The notes: generated from the letters alone by a model not told the origin. Numbered from the stretch's first letter, positions 27,281 through 37,381 are shown. The stretch: 64,000 bases of DNA from Sphingobacterium sp. GVS05A (GCF_019969845.1 NZ_JAHXYR010000006.1:186001-250000), one strand, 5' to 3'. Translations and numbers: made by a program.

Positions 27281-28012
27281 CTAAAAATTGTTTTTTGTAT
27301 GTTGATAGGCAGCTTCCAGGTGATCGAGAAATTGAAATAGCTTATTGTTCATCTCGGTGTAGTCATAACTGCGGATTTGATCTGGGGTCTGTACAAATCT
27401 ATGTAGTTTGCTTTTGCGCAAAAGATCTTTCTCTGCCTGAATCAACAATTCGACAACTTCCGAATTGAGTTCCATATGGCATTGAAAGCCATAAACCAGT
27501 TCGGTGTACCTTACGATCTGTCTTGGGCAACCTGCACTGACCGCAAGAACTTGACTGGCTGGACTGAGCCCCGGCATATCATTATGCCAGTGACCAACAG
27601 GTAGAAATTCGCCAAAATGCCTAACTTTCTGATCCGCCAAACCGTCTTGAGTAAGTTGGATCCCAAAGACACCTATTTCTTTCTCCGGACTCGGTTCGTA
27701 TGTTGCCCCTAGGGCTTCACCGATCAATTGTGATCCCAGACAGACCCCAACAACGGCTTTTCCAGCATGGATACATTGCCTGATTAAGGCGATTTCAGCC
27801 TGTGCATCATAATAAGGATATTCTTGTTGAGACGAATCTGGACTTTGAGGACCACCCATAATAACCAATAAGTCTATCATCGTGCCGTCTTGTGGTAGCG
27901 CTTCATATTGATATACCTTGGAGAAACTCGTTGTATGGTGTCGTGCTAATGCCCATTGCAAATAGGCTCCCGGAGCTTCAAAATCTTCATGCTGTATAAA
28001 ATGCACATTCAT
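27281..28012 (-). CDS. class I glutamine amidotransferase-like protein
   Basis: Protein of 243 residues of the GATase type 1 family, related to the GMP synthase amidotransferase domain. The nucleophile elbow is GVCLGSQLIGEALGA, and the catalytic His and Glu lie in YGFQCHMELNSE near residue 175. A leader MGGPQSPDSS is typical of the family. It has no synthase partner domain, so it may hydrolyse gamma-glutamyl compounds or act as an orphan amidotransferase. It lies 10 bp after YggS on the same strand, so the two probably form an operon. Confidence 0.85.
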   Translation of the reverse strand: MNVHFIQHEDFEAPGAYLQWALARHHTTSFSKVYQYEALPQDGTMIDLLVIMGGPQSPDSSQQEYPYYDAQAEIALIRQCIHAGKAVVGVCLGSQLIGEALGATYEPSPEKEIGVFGIQLTQDGLADQKVRHFGEFLPVGHWHNDMPGLSPASQVLAVSAGCPRQIVRYTELVYGFQCHMELNSEVVELLIQAEKDLLRKSKLHRFVQTPDQIRSYDYTEMNNKLFQFLDHLEAAYQHTKNNF

Positions 28013-28022
28013 ACGCTCTATT

Positions 28023-28757
28023 TTAAATCAAATTCTCGTTCCAATAATAACTATCGGGGGTATTTCGTTGTCCGAATATCGCCGTACCTACTCGTACAAT
28101 AGTTGCGCCTTCGGCAATTGCTATTTCCAGATCCCCACTCATTCCCATGGATAATTCTTGCATCGATACATTCGGAATATCGAGCATAATGATTTGTTGT
28201 TGAATCTGTTTGAGCAACTGGAAACACCTACGGACTTGTTCAGCTTCGGCACTTAGGATGCCAATCGTCATCAATCCTTTTATGCGTAAGCTGTTCAGAG
28301 GGGCGATCTGCCTGACGAGGTCAATGACCTGATCTGGGGCGGCACCATATTTACTTTCTTCGTTAGATGTATTGACCTGAATGAGTATATCTATGGTTTT
28401 ATTTTCGGCTGTGAGTCGCTGATGGAGCTTTTGAGCTAAATCGAGGCGGTCTACAGAGTGCACACAGGAGACATTATATTTAAGGATCTCTTTGATTTTA
28501 TTGGTCTGTAAGTGTCCAATAAAATGATTGCGATGTGGAATTCCCTTCAGGTCTTCGTATTTCTCCTTTAGTTCCTGCACTTTGTTTTCGGCAATCAAGG
28601 TCTGTCCGGCTTGTAAGGCGATTTTAATACGATCCGCTGTTACAGTTTTTGTTGCGAGCAATAATGTTACCTCTTGTGGATCTCGACCACTACGCTGGCA
28701 AGCCGTTTCGATACGTTGGAGTATCATCTTTATATTGTCACTGATAGTCGAATTCAT
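28023..28757 (-). CDS. yggS: YggS-type pyridoxal 5'-phosphate homeostasis protein
   Basis: Protein of 244 residues of the PLP-binding YggS/PROSC family, which holds PLP and keeps its free level balanced; it has no known enzyme reaction. The PLP-lysine is in LLLATKTVTADRI, and the conserved GENKVQE-like stretch appears as AENKVQELKEKYE, followed by FIGHLQTNKIK and the C-terminal MSGDLEIAIAEGATIVRVGTAIFG. It precedes the amidotransferase gene by 10 bp. Confidence 0.92.
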   Translation of the reverse strand: MNSTISDNIKMILQRIETACQRSGRDPQEVTLLLATKTVTADRIKIALQAGQTLIAENKVQELKEKYEDLKGIPHRNHFIGHLQTNKIKEILKYNVSCVHSVDRLDLAQKLHQRLTAENKTIDILIQVNTSNEESKYGAAPDQVIDLVRQIAPLNSLRIKGLMTIGILSAEAEQVRRCFQLLKQIQQQIIMLDIPNVSMQELSMGMSGDLEIAIAEGATIVRVGTAIFGQRNTPDSYYWNENLI

Positions 28758-28867
28758 TTTTTTGAATTAATTGTTTATCCTATTTTTTTATCATACGATC
28801 GATTTGTTCATCTTTATCCAATCTAAAAATATGTTTATCAAAGGGATAAAACCATTTTTTATTGAGA

Positions 28868-29473
28868 CTATAGCTGTCTGATAGAAGCGGCGATGCTCTT
28901 TTCGATTGGATTGTCTCCTTTTTCTAAATATGTGGCAATACGTTCCCTTTCGACAGCAGTTTTGTTCTGACTAATCTTTTTTTGCCCCTGCAGATCCGTT
29001 ACTTCAAGTTCGAAGGCGACAATTCCTCGCATCATGCCTTTTTTAAAACGATCTGAGAGCCCTCGCCATTGGTTTAAATAAGCACTGTCATAGGTCTTGA
29101 TCATCTGTTCTAATACTTCTATTTTTTCGTCCTCATTATTTATAATCCGTGCTGTTCCGTAGGCATGTACAGCGATATAGTCCCAGGTGGGAACGCTTTC
29201 CTCTTTGTCATAATGCATAGGGGATATGTAGGCATGTGGTTCTGAAAAAATAACCAACGAAGTGTTTTCTACGATATACTTTGCTTGCTCATTTGCAACA
29301 GCAAAATGCGAACTTAAAAATAGCTTATCTGCATGTTCGTTGATCTGAAAGGGAAGTTGTGTTGCTATCGGAATATTGTCTTTTATGGATACAATCGTTG
29401 CAAAACTATATTGTTTCATAAATGCGACCTGTTCCGTATATTCTTTAAATTGAAAATGTTTGGGTACGTACAT
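28868..29473 (-). CDS. FMN-binding negative transcriptional regulator, PaiB-like
   Basis: Protein of 201 residues of the PaiB/FMN-binding split-barrel family. The start MYVPKHFQFKEYTEQVAFMKQYSFATIV and the middle ISPMHYDKEESVPTWDYIAVHAYGTARI are characteristic. In Bacillus PaiB is linked to degradative-enzyme and polyamine control; here no function is known. The next gene on the other side is the broken GNAT, with which it is divergent. Confidence 0.88.
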   Translation of the reverse strand: MYVPKHFQFKEYTEQVAFMKQYSFATIVSIKDNIPIATQLPFQINEHADKLFLSSHFAVANEQAKYIVENTSLVIFSEPHAYISPMHYDKEESVPTWDYIAVHAYGTARIINNEDEKIEVLEQMIKTYDSAYLNQWRGLSDRFKKGMMRGIVAFELEVTDLQGQKKISQNKTAVERERIATYLEKGDNPIEKSIAASIRQL

Positions 29474-29627
29474 ACAATGGGGTATTTTTTTTGATCATAT
29501 CAAAAATAGGGCAAAAGTGATGGGAATAAATGGTCCAAATTCAATAAAGTGGATAGTCCAGTGACAATTTTAATGGGTCTAATCGAGATTGTCGGCTATA
29601 TTTACCTTGATGATAGTAAAAGAAGAA

Positions 29628-30128
29628 ATGAAGAAAGAAAATTACGTACTGCGGCGCTTAGCTCCAGCACAATGGCAAGATTACAGAAGATTAGACTGGA
29701 GGCGTTAGATACAGACCCTGGGGTATTTGGAAGTAATTATCAGCGAGAAGCGGCTTACAGCCAGCAGGATTGGGTGGCACTACTTGAGAATCAAAATTGT
29801 GCGATATTTGGACTATATGATCATGAGGCTATCGTCGGGTTAACAGGCGTGGTAGTGGACCGTGATGATGCCTCAAATGCTATTCTGATTGCTTCTTTTG
29901 TTCGCGAACCTCATCGTGGAAAAGGGTTGTCAAGATTATATTTATCTGGCACGTATTGCATGGGCCCGCCAGAAGGGATGTGCACAGATCACCGTATCGC
30001 ATCGCGCGGGGAATGAACCGTCAAAGGCAGCAAATCAAGCCTTTAATTTTACCTATACACATTCCCGTGAAGTTGAATGGCCGGATGGTACTGTCGCAGC
30101 TGAGCTGATGTATGTGTTGGTTTTATAA
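29628..30128 (+). pseudogene. GNAT acetyltransferase with two compensating frameshifts
   Basis: No single frame reads through this gene. Its N-terminus (MKKENYVLRRLAPAQWQDYR) lies in one frame from the ATG at 29628, with a possible earlier ATG at 29610. Near 29691-29696 the coding frame moves by one base and RLEALDTDPGVFGSNY continues in another frame. Near 29936-29943 it returns, giving YLARIAWARQKGCAQITV to the stop at 30128. Removing one T from a TTT run restores the second join. The intact paralogue at 59301-59813 shares the same pattern (IRLEAIQTEPSLF, IHRGQGLS, IISHREINTISKKA), confirming the composite. Either a pseudogene or two sequence errors. Confidence 0.85.
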
Positions 30129-30165
30129 TTGTTAGCGGACAAGGTCTGTTGTGCTTCATGTCTTG

Positions 30166-31047
30166 TTATTTGGCAAATTTTTTAGCGCCACCCACGCAGA
30201 GTATGACACCAATGGTGACGAATAACATCCCGATATTCACTTCTTCGTGAAGTAGGCTAGCGGCTAAGATTAGACCAAAGAAGGGTTGAAGGAGCTGTAG
30301 CTGTCCAATAGAGGCGATACCGCCTTGAGCTAATCCTTTATACCAAAAGATAAAACCGATAAACATGCTAAAGAGGGAGACGTAAGCGAGACTTGCCCAG
30401 GCCCCAATGCCAACATGTGCCACCGTGGAGGGAAGAAAAATATAAGTCAAAGGCAGCGCTACTGGTAATGAAAATACCAATGCCCAAGAAATTACCTGCC
30501 AGCCCCCTAATGTCTTTGAAAGCTTGCCCCCTTCGGCATAGCCCAGTCCACAAAGAATAACAGAAAATAGCATGAGTATATCACCAACAGGGGAGGAAGA
30601 TATACCTTGCCTGAGAGCGTACCCAACAACCAAAAGACTGCCCAATATCGAAAAGATCCAGAATACTGGCCTGGGGCGCTCGCCACCACGAATGATACCA
30701 AAAACAGCAGTTGATACGGGAAGTATGCCTACAAAGACAATGGAATGCGCGGAAGTCACATAACGTAGGGCCAAGGCACTCAATAAGGGAAAACCAATGA
30801 CTACACCCAACGCCACAATACCAAGGGATAAAAACTGTGTTTTTTGAGGGAATTTTTCCTTGTTGATCACTAATACGATAAGGGCGAGCATACCTGCGAT
30901 AGTAGCGCGGGCTACGGTCACAAAGAATGGATCTAAATCTAAGACTGCTATCCGTGTTGCAGGCAATGATCCACTAAATATAATGACGCCGAGTAAACCG
31001 TTTAGCCAGCCATTTGATGATTCCGTTGCTTCTGTATTGATGCTCAT
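30166..31047 (-). CDS. EamA/DMT family exporter
   Basis: Inner-membrane transporter of 293 residues with about ten hydrophobic segments arranged as two EamA repeats, of the drug/metabolite exporter superfamily. The ATG at 31047 is chosen because the alternative start lies in the regulatory region shared with the divergent regulator. The divergent gene at 31147 encodes a MocR-type regulator, so a vitamin B6-linked or amino-acid export function is possible, but the substrate is unknown. Confidence 0.85.
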   Translation of the reverse strand: MSINTEATESSNGWLNGLLGVIIFSGSLPATRIAVLDLDPFFVTVARATIAGMLALIVLVINKEKFPQKTQFLSLGIVALGVVIGFPLLSALALRYVTSAHSIVFVGILPVSTAVFGIIRGGERPRPVFWIFSILGSLLVVGYALRQGISSSPVGDILMLFSVILCGLGYAEGGKLSKTLGGWQVISWALVFSLPVALPLTYIFLPSTVAHVGIGAWASLAYVSLFSMFIGFIFWYKGLAQGGIASIGQLQLLQPFFGLILAASLLHEEVNIGMLFVTIGVILCVGGAKKFAK

Positions 31048-31098
31048 TGTCAGATTATCTAAATTTTGATACAAATCTCGCGAATAGTTATTATTGAG

Positions 31099-31136
31099 TA
31101 CAGTTACAGTTTTTGTTTAATTGATGGATACAGTTA
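31099..31136. promoter_or_regulatory. direct repeats in the EamA/MocR divergent region, candidate operator
   Basis: TACAGTTA occurs at 31099-31106 and again at 31129-31136, 30 bp apart, between the divergent exporter and MocR-type regulator. MocR proteins commonly bind direct repeats in such regions. The later copy is near the regulator start. Confidence 0.45.
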
Positions 31137-31146
31137 TATTTACAAA

Positions 31147-32601
31147 ATGGGAAAAGACTTTCTATATAGTGTTTTGGCTCAAAATATAGCGAGTAAAATA
31201 AAAAATGGTGTTCTCAGACCCAATGAACGGCTACCATCGGTGCGCGTGTTGAGTAAAGAACATGGTATCAGTATGAATACAGCTAAGCGGGTATTCCTCG
31301 CACTGGAGGCGCAATCACTAATTTATTCGATACCGCAATCGGGATATTTTGTTAACGCATGGAATCAGCATAAGTTACAGCTTCCGGAAACAGGTCAAAT
31401 ACAGCTGATAGCGGATAGTGTTGAACCCAATGAGCTGATCAGTAGCGTCTACGCGAATATGGGCCGTAAAGACCTAACCTTGTTTTCCATCGGTGTTCCC
31501 TCAGGGGATTTACTGCCTTTGGCTAAATTAAAAAAGGAAATCGTACTTGCAACCCGGGAATTAGATGCTGGCGGCGCTGAATATGAACCTTTACAGGGGA
31601 ATTTGAAATTGCGTAGGTTGGTAGCGGCCCGTTCCCTGGGCTGGGATGGTCGATTGACAGCGGATGACGTCATCACAACAAATGGTTGTATGCATGCCCT
31701 GTCGCTCTGTCTGATGGCATTGACCAAGCCGGGAGATACCATTGCGCTGGAGAGTCCCTGCTACCCCGGTATTTTGCAGTTGGTTCTGAGTTTAGGATTA
31801 AAGGTTATTGAATTGACCTGCGATCCAATGTCGGGGATTGATATCCATTCGCTTGAACGCTTACTGCCCGACATCAATGTTTGTCTGCTTGTGCCCAATT
31901 TTAATACCCCATTGGGCTATTGTATGCCCGATAAAAATAAAATGGAAGTGGTCAGGTTACTTGCTAAGCACGCTGTTCCACTGATTGAGGATGATACTTA
32001 TGGCGATATCTATTTTGGGAGCGAACGACCCAAATGTTGTAAAACCTTTGACGAAGAGGGCAATGTATTATGGTGTGGCTCGGTATCAAAAACATTGGCC
32101 CCTGGCTACCGGGTGGGCTGGGTCGCTGCTGGGAAATACAAGGATCAGATTCTCCGCTTGAAATTAATCCATGCCCTGTCATCCACAACATTAATTCACG
32201 AGGCAGTGGGTAATTTTTTAATGACTGGAAGATACGATCATCATCTCTATGATCTTCGGAAAACATTGCAAGAAAACTATCAACGGTTTGCCAATGTGAT
32301 CGCGGAGTCTTTTCCGGAAGGAACCCGGATCAGCAGACCTCAAGGAGGGCTAGCACTCTGGGTCGAGTTGCCAAAAAGCATAGACACGACAAAGCTTTAC
32401 AACTACGGATTAAAAAAGAAAATGAGTATTGCTCCAGGGAGAATGTTCACCCTGCAAAATCAATTTCAAAATTGTATGCGCCTCTGCTTAGGACTACCCT
32501 GGACGGATGAACTACGTTTTGCGCTGGTGCAGTTGGGAAATCTAGCCCAAATGATGCTACATGCCAATAAAACTGATCCAGAAATAGATCAAAGACCTTA
32601 A
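31147..32601 (+). CDS. MocR-type GntR/aminotransferase-fold transcriptional regulator
   Basis: Protein of 484 residues that fuses a GntR winged helix (residues 5-70: NIASKIKNGVLRPNERLPSVRVLSKEHGISMNTAKRVF) to a class I aminotransferase domain. The PLP lysine is in SVSKTLAPGYRVGW, and the family's DDTYGDIYF is also present. MocR regulators respond to PLP or related amines. The ATG at 31147 begins the conserved region (MGKDFLYSVLAQ), and the upstream in-frame start would run across the operator. It is divergent from the EamA exporter. Confidence 0.9.
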   Translation: MGKDFLYSVLAQNIASKIKNGVLRPNERLPSVRVLSKEHGISMNTAKRVFLALEAQSLIYSIPQSGYFVNAWNQHKLQLPETGQIQLIADSVEPNELISSVYANMGRKDLTLFSIGVPSGDLLPLAKLKKEIVLATRELDAGGAEYEPLQGNLKLRRLVAARSLGWDGRLTADDVITTNGCMHALSLCLMALTKPGDTIALESPCYPGILQLVLSLGLKVIELTCDPMSGIDIHSLERLLPDINVCLLVPNFNTPLGYCMPDKNKMEVVRLLAKHAVPLIEDDTYGDIYFGSERPKCCKTFDEEGNVLWCGSVSKTLAPGYRVGWVAAGKYKDQILRLKLIHALSSTTLIHEAVGNFLMTGRYDHHLYDLRKTLQENYQRFANVIAESFPEGTRISRPQGGLALWVELPKSIDTTKLYNYGLKKKMSIAPGRMFTLQNQFQNCMRLCLGLPWTDELRFALVQLGNLAQMMLHANKTDPEIDQRP

Positions 32602-32603
32602 TA

Positions 32604-34415
32604 CTATTTATCTGTGTTTTTAGGCTGGTATTGTGGTACATGATCCAATTTTGCAAATAGATGCGGGCCATTCATTTCAATACCTGCAGCCAGAAAGTCA
32701 TTGAGAATATGTTGATAAATTTCGGATTTGGCCAGCTCAATTTCCCCAGATTTGGAAATATAAACATTCAGCTCATAGAGGACATAAAAGTCGTCTAGTT
32801 TTTTTTGTAATACAAATGGTGCTGGGAGTTGATTGACACGTGCTATACGTGGGGGAATATTTAAGAGCAATTCGTGTATACGTTGCCAAGGTTCTTCATA
32901 GCCTACTGTGAGTTCAACCTGAAAACATATTCCTTCTTCTGAAAAGGTAGAATAGTTAACAGTATTGCCCGATAGGATGGACGAATTTGGAATGGTGATT
33001 TCCTCATTTTTAATTGTTCTTAATCGAGTTACCAAGGGTGATTTTTCAATGACAACGCCTGTCTTATCCGCAATTGTAATTCGGTCACCAATGCGGAAAG
33101 GTCGCATATAGGTAATGACAAGACCTGCAATAATATTTGAAATGGCTGAGGATGATCCAAGGGAAAATAGCACCCCAATAAAAACAGATATTCCTTTGAA
33201 GATGTCTGAATTGGCGCCCGGTAGATAGGGGAATATAAGTACCAATGTAAAGGCGTGTAATAGAAATCGGACAATGGTAAATGTAGGCATAGCAAACTCC
33301 CGGTGAAAGCCATTGACCTCTAATTTACCTTTATCAATCTCGTTAAAAATATATTTCACAAATCGCACTGCATAACGCATGACAAATAGAATGACGAAAA
33401 CAGTGATCAGATTTGGAATATAATCCCAAATGGCGAAGACCGCTTTTTTCAAAGGTTTGGTAAAAAGTCCGATCAGATTGGAGGCCCAGCTTTGCGTAAA
33501 CGGAAAGACACTGAAAACAATGGGAAGCATGATAAAAGCGATCAACACGATCAGTCCCCAACGTGCAATATTGATTGTGTTAATGAAAATACGGGTTTTC
33601 TGAACGGAAGTGACCAGCACATAATTTTTGATCTTAACGTCCTTGATCCGCTCTGTACGTTCGGTCAATAGGCGATTCGTGCCATACTTTTTTAGTCTAT
33701 TGATAAAAAATACCAAAATCGAAAAGATGATAAGGATAAGAAGGACAAGCCCTGTACGGATCAGCACTTTGGTAATGCTATTGTCTGCTCTTTCCTCACT
33801 GATGGCCTGTTGGATACGCTTGAGGTATTGTCTGGCAATCTCTTCTTTGCTTTTACCCTCCAGTAGGGCGTCAAGTTCTGTGATGGAAGTAATGATCAGA
33901 TCTTTGTAAACAATATCGGCGCTGATTTCGTTGTTTTCGATTTTGAAGGAATCTACTTTTACAAAATCATCTTCATAGAGATTCTCAATTCTGTTGACCA
34001 CATTGTAGGCGCGATCTTTGGCCAGGGATGACCCCAATTTGTTATAGATATAAAAAAGGGTATCATTAAATGGTGCGACGGCATAACGCTTGGTGTTTTT
34101 TTTGATCGAGTCGACTTTGATTTTTAATTGTTGCTTGCGTAGGCTGTTTTCTTCGTCAAAGTCATTGAGCTGCTGTTTTAGATTCTCTTTCTTGGGACTA
34201 TTCTGACTTTTGAGACTGGCGATTTCATGCTGTAATTTCTGACGTTCGAGCGAATCGTTGATCTGTTGTTGTCGGATATCATTTAATAAGGTACTTAAAC
34301 CAAGTTCTTTTTTATTGATTGAATCGTTTTCTTGCGCATAAAGCCCAACAATTGTTGAACAAAAGCATAGTATAATCGTAAAGAAAAAAATGTAAAATCT
34401 TCTCATATTCTCCAA
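32604..34415 (-). CDS. mechanosensitive ion channel (MscS family) with long N-terminal extension
   Basis: Membrane protein of 603 residues. A signal sequence (MRRFYIFFFTIILCFCSTIVGLYAQ) is followed by a charged coiled-coil stretch rich in Gln, Lys and Glu (residues 30-120), then about four to five transmembrane helices, and the MscS pore and beta domains (SSAISNIIAGLVITYMRPFRIGDRITIADKTGVVIEKS). It would open on membrane tension and release solutes under hypo-osmotic shock. Large MscS homologues of this size are common in Bacteroidota. The exact start may be the second methionine at 34406. It ends 3 bp from the convergent MocR gene. Confidence 0.88.
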   Translation of the reverse strand: MENMRRFYIFFFTIILCFCSTIVGLYAQENDSINKKELGLSTLLNDIRQQQINDSLERQKLQHEIASLKSQNSPKKENLKQQLNDFDEENSLRKQQLKIKVDSIKKNTKRYAVAPFNDTLFYIYNKLGSSLAKDRAYNVVNRIENLYEDDFVKVDSFKIENNEISADIVYKDLIITSITELDALLEGKSKEEIARQYLKRIQQAISEERADNSITKVLIRTGLVLLILIIFSILVFFINRLKKYGTNRLLTERTERIKDVKIKNYVLVTSVQKTRIFINTINIARWGLIVLIAFIMLPIVFSVFPFTQSWASNLIGLFTKPLKKAVFAIWDYIPNLITVFVILFVMRYAVRFVKYIFNEIDKGKLEVNGFHREFAMPTFTIVRFLLHAFTLVLIFPYLPGANSDIFKGISVFIGVLFSLGSSSAISNIIAGLVITYMRPFRIGDRITIADKTGVVIEKSPLVTRLRTIKNEEITIPNSSILSGNTVNYSTFSEEGICFQVELTVGYEEPWQRIHELLLNIPPRIARVNQLPAPFVLQKKLDDFYVLYELNVYISKSGEIELAKSEIYQHILNDFLAAGIEMNGPHLFAKLDHVPQYQPKNTDK

Positions 34416-34758
34416 GGTAAAATTGGTACCAATCTATCAGCGTAACCAATCTGATCCTGATCGGATAGCCAAAGATAATAATGTTTTTTATTGAACCCAG
34501 TTATTGGATGTTCTATTCTTTTCCGATTACCTTTTTTATCCTCTATTCTATTGTGAGACCAACAGCAATATGATATAAATTGCATATAAAATGATACGAA
34601 GAGGCTGCTGAATGTCAGTTATTCCAACGTTATTTGTTGTGAAGCTCATGCTTTTTTAACGCAATTTTAATAATTCATTTTTTTATGCCTGAAAAACAGC
34701 TAGGTCGCTAATTTTATCAAAATATATGATCAAACCCTTTAAAAAACCTATTTTTAAG
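34416..34758. other. intergenic region between MscS and the DUF4965 gene
   Basis: This 343-bp divergent region must hold promoters for both neighbours, but no full consensus promoter or repeat was recognised, and it carries no coding frame I would call. Confidence 0.4.
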
Positions 34759-37224
34759 ATGAACAAACTAGGAAAAGTGAGTATTTGTTGCTTGTTAGCT
34801 TGTATAACGAGCTTTTTTGATGCACAGGCGCAACAAAGAAAAGCGCCAGCTTACCCATTGATTACCCACAATCCAAACTTTAGTATCTGGTCGATGACGG
34901 ATCAGTTGAATGCATCGACCACCAAACATTGGACCGAAGCGGATCATTCACTCTTGGGGCTGATTAATGTCGACGGCAATATTTATCGTTTTCTTGGTAA
35001 GGAGGAGCCCAATTATAAAACGATTCTTCCCACTGCGGAAGATCAGTCTTTTACTGTCCAATATACCGAGTCTAAACCCGAGGGAGACTGGCAGTCCTCT
35101 TCTTATAAAGCCAGTGACTGGAAATCAGGTGCTGCTCCGCTGGGAGATGATCAAAAACATGTCAAGACTTTGTGGAAATCGGATGATATCTGGGTACGTC
35201 GTGCCTTTAATGTGACCGACCCACAAGGCATCAACGAACTCTTCTTAAAATTGAACCATGATGATAATATTGTGGTGTTTTTAAATGGAAAAAAGGTTTA
35301 TGAAAAGACGGGTTGGACAAACAGCTTCCAGTACTTGCCGATAAATAAGTCGGACCTAAAGGCTGGCCAAAATCAGATCGCTATTCACCTGCGCAATACT
35401 GCCGGAGGCCGTTTTCTTGACTTTGGCTTAGTAGATAGGCTCAAAGAGGGGGGACCTAAAATACAAACTGCCCTACAGAAAGATGTGGAGATAACAGCCA
35501 CACGTACCATATATAATTTCCAGGCAGGCAAAGTCGATCTGAAGCTTACATTTACATCGCCGCTATTGATGGATGATCTTAATCTTTTGGCTCGTCCTGT
35601 ATCTTATATTACCTACCAGGTAAAAGCAAATGATGGAAAACAACATGCTGTAAAAGTCTTTTTAAGTGCGGCATCCAACATTGCGGTTTATAAACCATCG
35701 CAGGAGGTTGTTGCTGAAAAATATGAGACTGACAAATTAGCTGTTTTGAAAACAGGAACAGTCGAACAGCCTATGTTGCAGAAAGCAGCCGATGATATGC
35801 GTATTGACTGGGGGTATTTTTATGTCGCCTCACCCAAAAAAGATCAGTCGCAGCAGTTTGTAAGTCCAATGGCAACGGCTGTGGATGACTTTAGAAAAGG
35901 GAATACAAAGTCAAAAAGTACAAGAGGAACAGCATTGTCCTTGAATACGATCATTCCTTTTGGGACGGTGGGCAACAAGGAAGTCGAACGTTTTGTTGAG
36001 CTTGGCTATGATGAAATTTATGCTATCCAATATTTCAAAAAAGATCTGCGACCTTGGTGGAATAATTCTGGTAAGGAAACCATCGAAAATCAACTCACAT
36101 TAGCGGCCAATGAATACCGCACAGTAATGAACAGATGTGTTGCTTTCGATAAACAGGTCTACGCGGATGCGCTAAAGTCTGGAGGAAAGGAATATGCACA
36201 TTTAACAACACTGGCCTATCGTCAGAGCATTGCTGCGCATACCTTGGTGAAAAGTCCACAGGACGAATTGCTCTGGTTGTCCAAAGAGAACAACAGTGGT
36301 GGTTTTATTAATACGGTCGATGTCACTTATCCATCGGCGCCCCTATACCTGATCTATAATCCGGAATTGTTGAAAGGCATGTTGACGGGTATCTTTTACT
36401 TTAGTGAAAGTGGCAAATATCCTCACCCTTGGGCAGCACATGATCTGGGTACATATCCATTGGCCAATGGACAGACTTATGGCGAGCCAATGCCTGTCGA
36501 AGAGTCTGGAAATATGATTATCTTGACAGCTGCGATTTCAAAAGTACAGGGGGATGCAAGCTATGCACGTAAGCACTGGAAGACGCTCACCACTTGGGTA
36601 GACTATCTTGTAAAGGATGGTTTTGATCCTAAAACGCAATTATGTACAGATGATTTTGCGGGCCATCTCGCCCGTAACGTAAACTTATCGGTAAAGGCTA
36701 TTGTGGGGATTGCCTGTTATGCGCAAATGGCTGAAGCGATCGGTGAAACTGAGGCGGCGAAGAAATATCGTGCCATTGCGGAGGAGATGGTGCCAAAATG
36801 GATGGAAATGGCAGATGCCGGAGATCATTACGCGCTGACATTTGACGATAAAAATACCTGGAGCCAAAAATATAACCTGATTTGGGACAAGGTGCTGGGA
36901 CTAAATCTGTTTCCACAGAAAGTCTATAACACAGAGATCAAGTATTACCTTACCAAACAAAGTAGATTTGGAATTCCATTGGATAGTCGAAAAGCATATA
37001 CCAAAAACGACTGGATTTTGTGGACTGCAACTTTCGCGCCGACAAGAGAAGAATTTGAAGCTTTGGTGCATCCGGTTTACAATCATGCGATCCAAACAGA
37101 ATCACGTGTTCCACTAAATGATTTTTACGATGCAAATACAGGGATACGTGAGAATTTTAAGGCGCGTAGTGTTGTAGGTGGTTTTTATATGAAGATGTTA
37201 TCAGATAAACTTCAGCAAAAATAG
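34759..37224 (+). CDS. exported glutaminase-like protein (DUF5127/DUF4965/DUF1793)
   Basis: Secreted protein of 821 residues with a signal peptide (ending near FFDAQAQQ). Its domain order fits the Bacteroidota and fungal GtaA-like glutaminase group: a DUF5127 N-terminus with a galactose-binding-like jelly roll around residues 90-190 (DDIWVRRAFNVTD, NHDDNIVVFLNGKKVYE), DUF4965 in the middle, and a DUF1793 alpha barrel at the C-terminus (YPLANGQTYGEPMPVEESGNMIIL, NDWILWTATF). The family hydrolyses glutamine amide, but some members are glycoside hydrolase-like, so the substrate is open. I start at ATG 34759, which begins the leader; 34726 is an alternative. Confidence 0.82.
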   Translation: MNKLGKVSICCLLACITSFFDAQAQQRKAPAYPLITHNPNFSIWSMTDQLNASTTKHWTEADHSLLGLINVDGNIYRFLGKEEPNYKTILPTAEDQSFTVQYTESKPEGDWQSSSYKASDWKSGAAPLGDDQKHVKTLWKSDDIWVRRAFNVTDPQGINELFLKLNHDDNIVVFLNGKKVYEKTGWTNSFQYLPINKSDLKAGQNQIAIHLRNTAGGRFLDFGLVDRLKEGGPKIQTALQKDVEITATRTIYNFQAGKVDLKLTFTSPLLMDDLNLLARPVSYITYQVKANDGKQHAVKVFLSAASNIAVYKPSQEVVAEKYETDKLAVLKTGTVEQPMLQKAADDMRIDWGYFYVASPKKDQSQQFVSPMATAVDDFRKGNTKSKSTRGTALSLNTIIPFGTVGNKEVERFVELGYDEIYAIQYFKKDLRPWWNNSGKETIENQLTLAANEYRTVMNRCVAFDKQVYADALKSGGKEYAHLTTLAYRQSIAAHTLVKSPQDELLWLSKENNSGGFINTVDVTYPSAPLYLIYNPELLKGMLTGIFYFSESGKYPHPWAAHDLGTYPLANGQTYGEPMPVEESGNMIILTAAISKVQGDASYARKHWKTLTTWVDYLVKDGFDPKTQLCTDDFAGHLARNVNLSVKAIVGIACYAQMAEAIGETEAAKKYRAIAEEMVPKWMEMADAGDHYALTFDDKNTWSQKYNLIWDKVLGLNLFPQKVYNTEIKYYLTKQSRFGIPLDSRKAYTKNDWILWTATFAPTREEFEALVHPVYNHAIQTESRVPLNDFYDANTGIRENFKARSVVGGFYMKMLSDKLQQK

Positions 37225-37272
37225 ATATATGAATACCTTATAAAAAGTACTTCATTTTATATACGAAAAATT

Positions 37273-37297
37273 AAGGGAACCAACGGTTCCCTTTTTT
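37273..37297 (+). terminator. rho-independent terminator
   Basis: A 9-bp stem (37273-37281 with 37285-37293), a three-base loop and a run of T end the DUF4965 transcription unit, 48 bp after its stop codon. Confidence 0.85.
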
Positions 37298-37381
37298 GTG
37301 ATAGACTATGGCTTTCTAATAAAAACAGCTCCAGAAATTGAGGCTATCTGTTTTCAGATAATCGAGGATCAGATCAATCTG

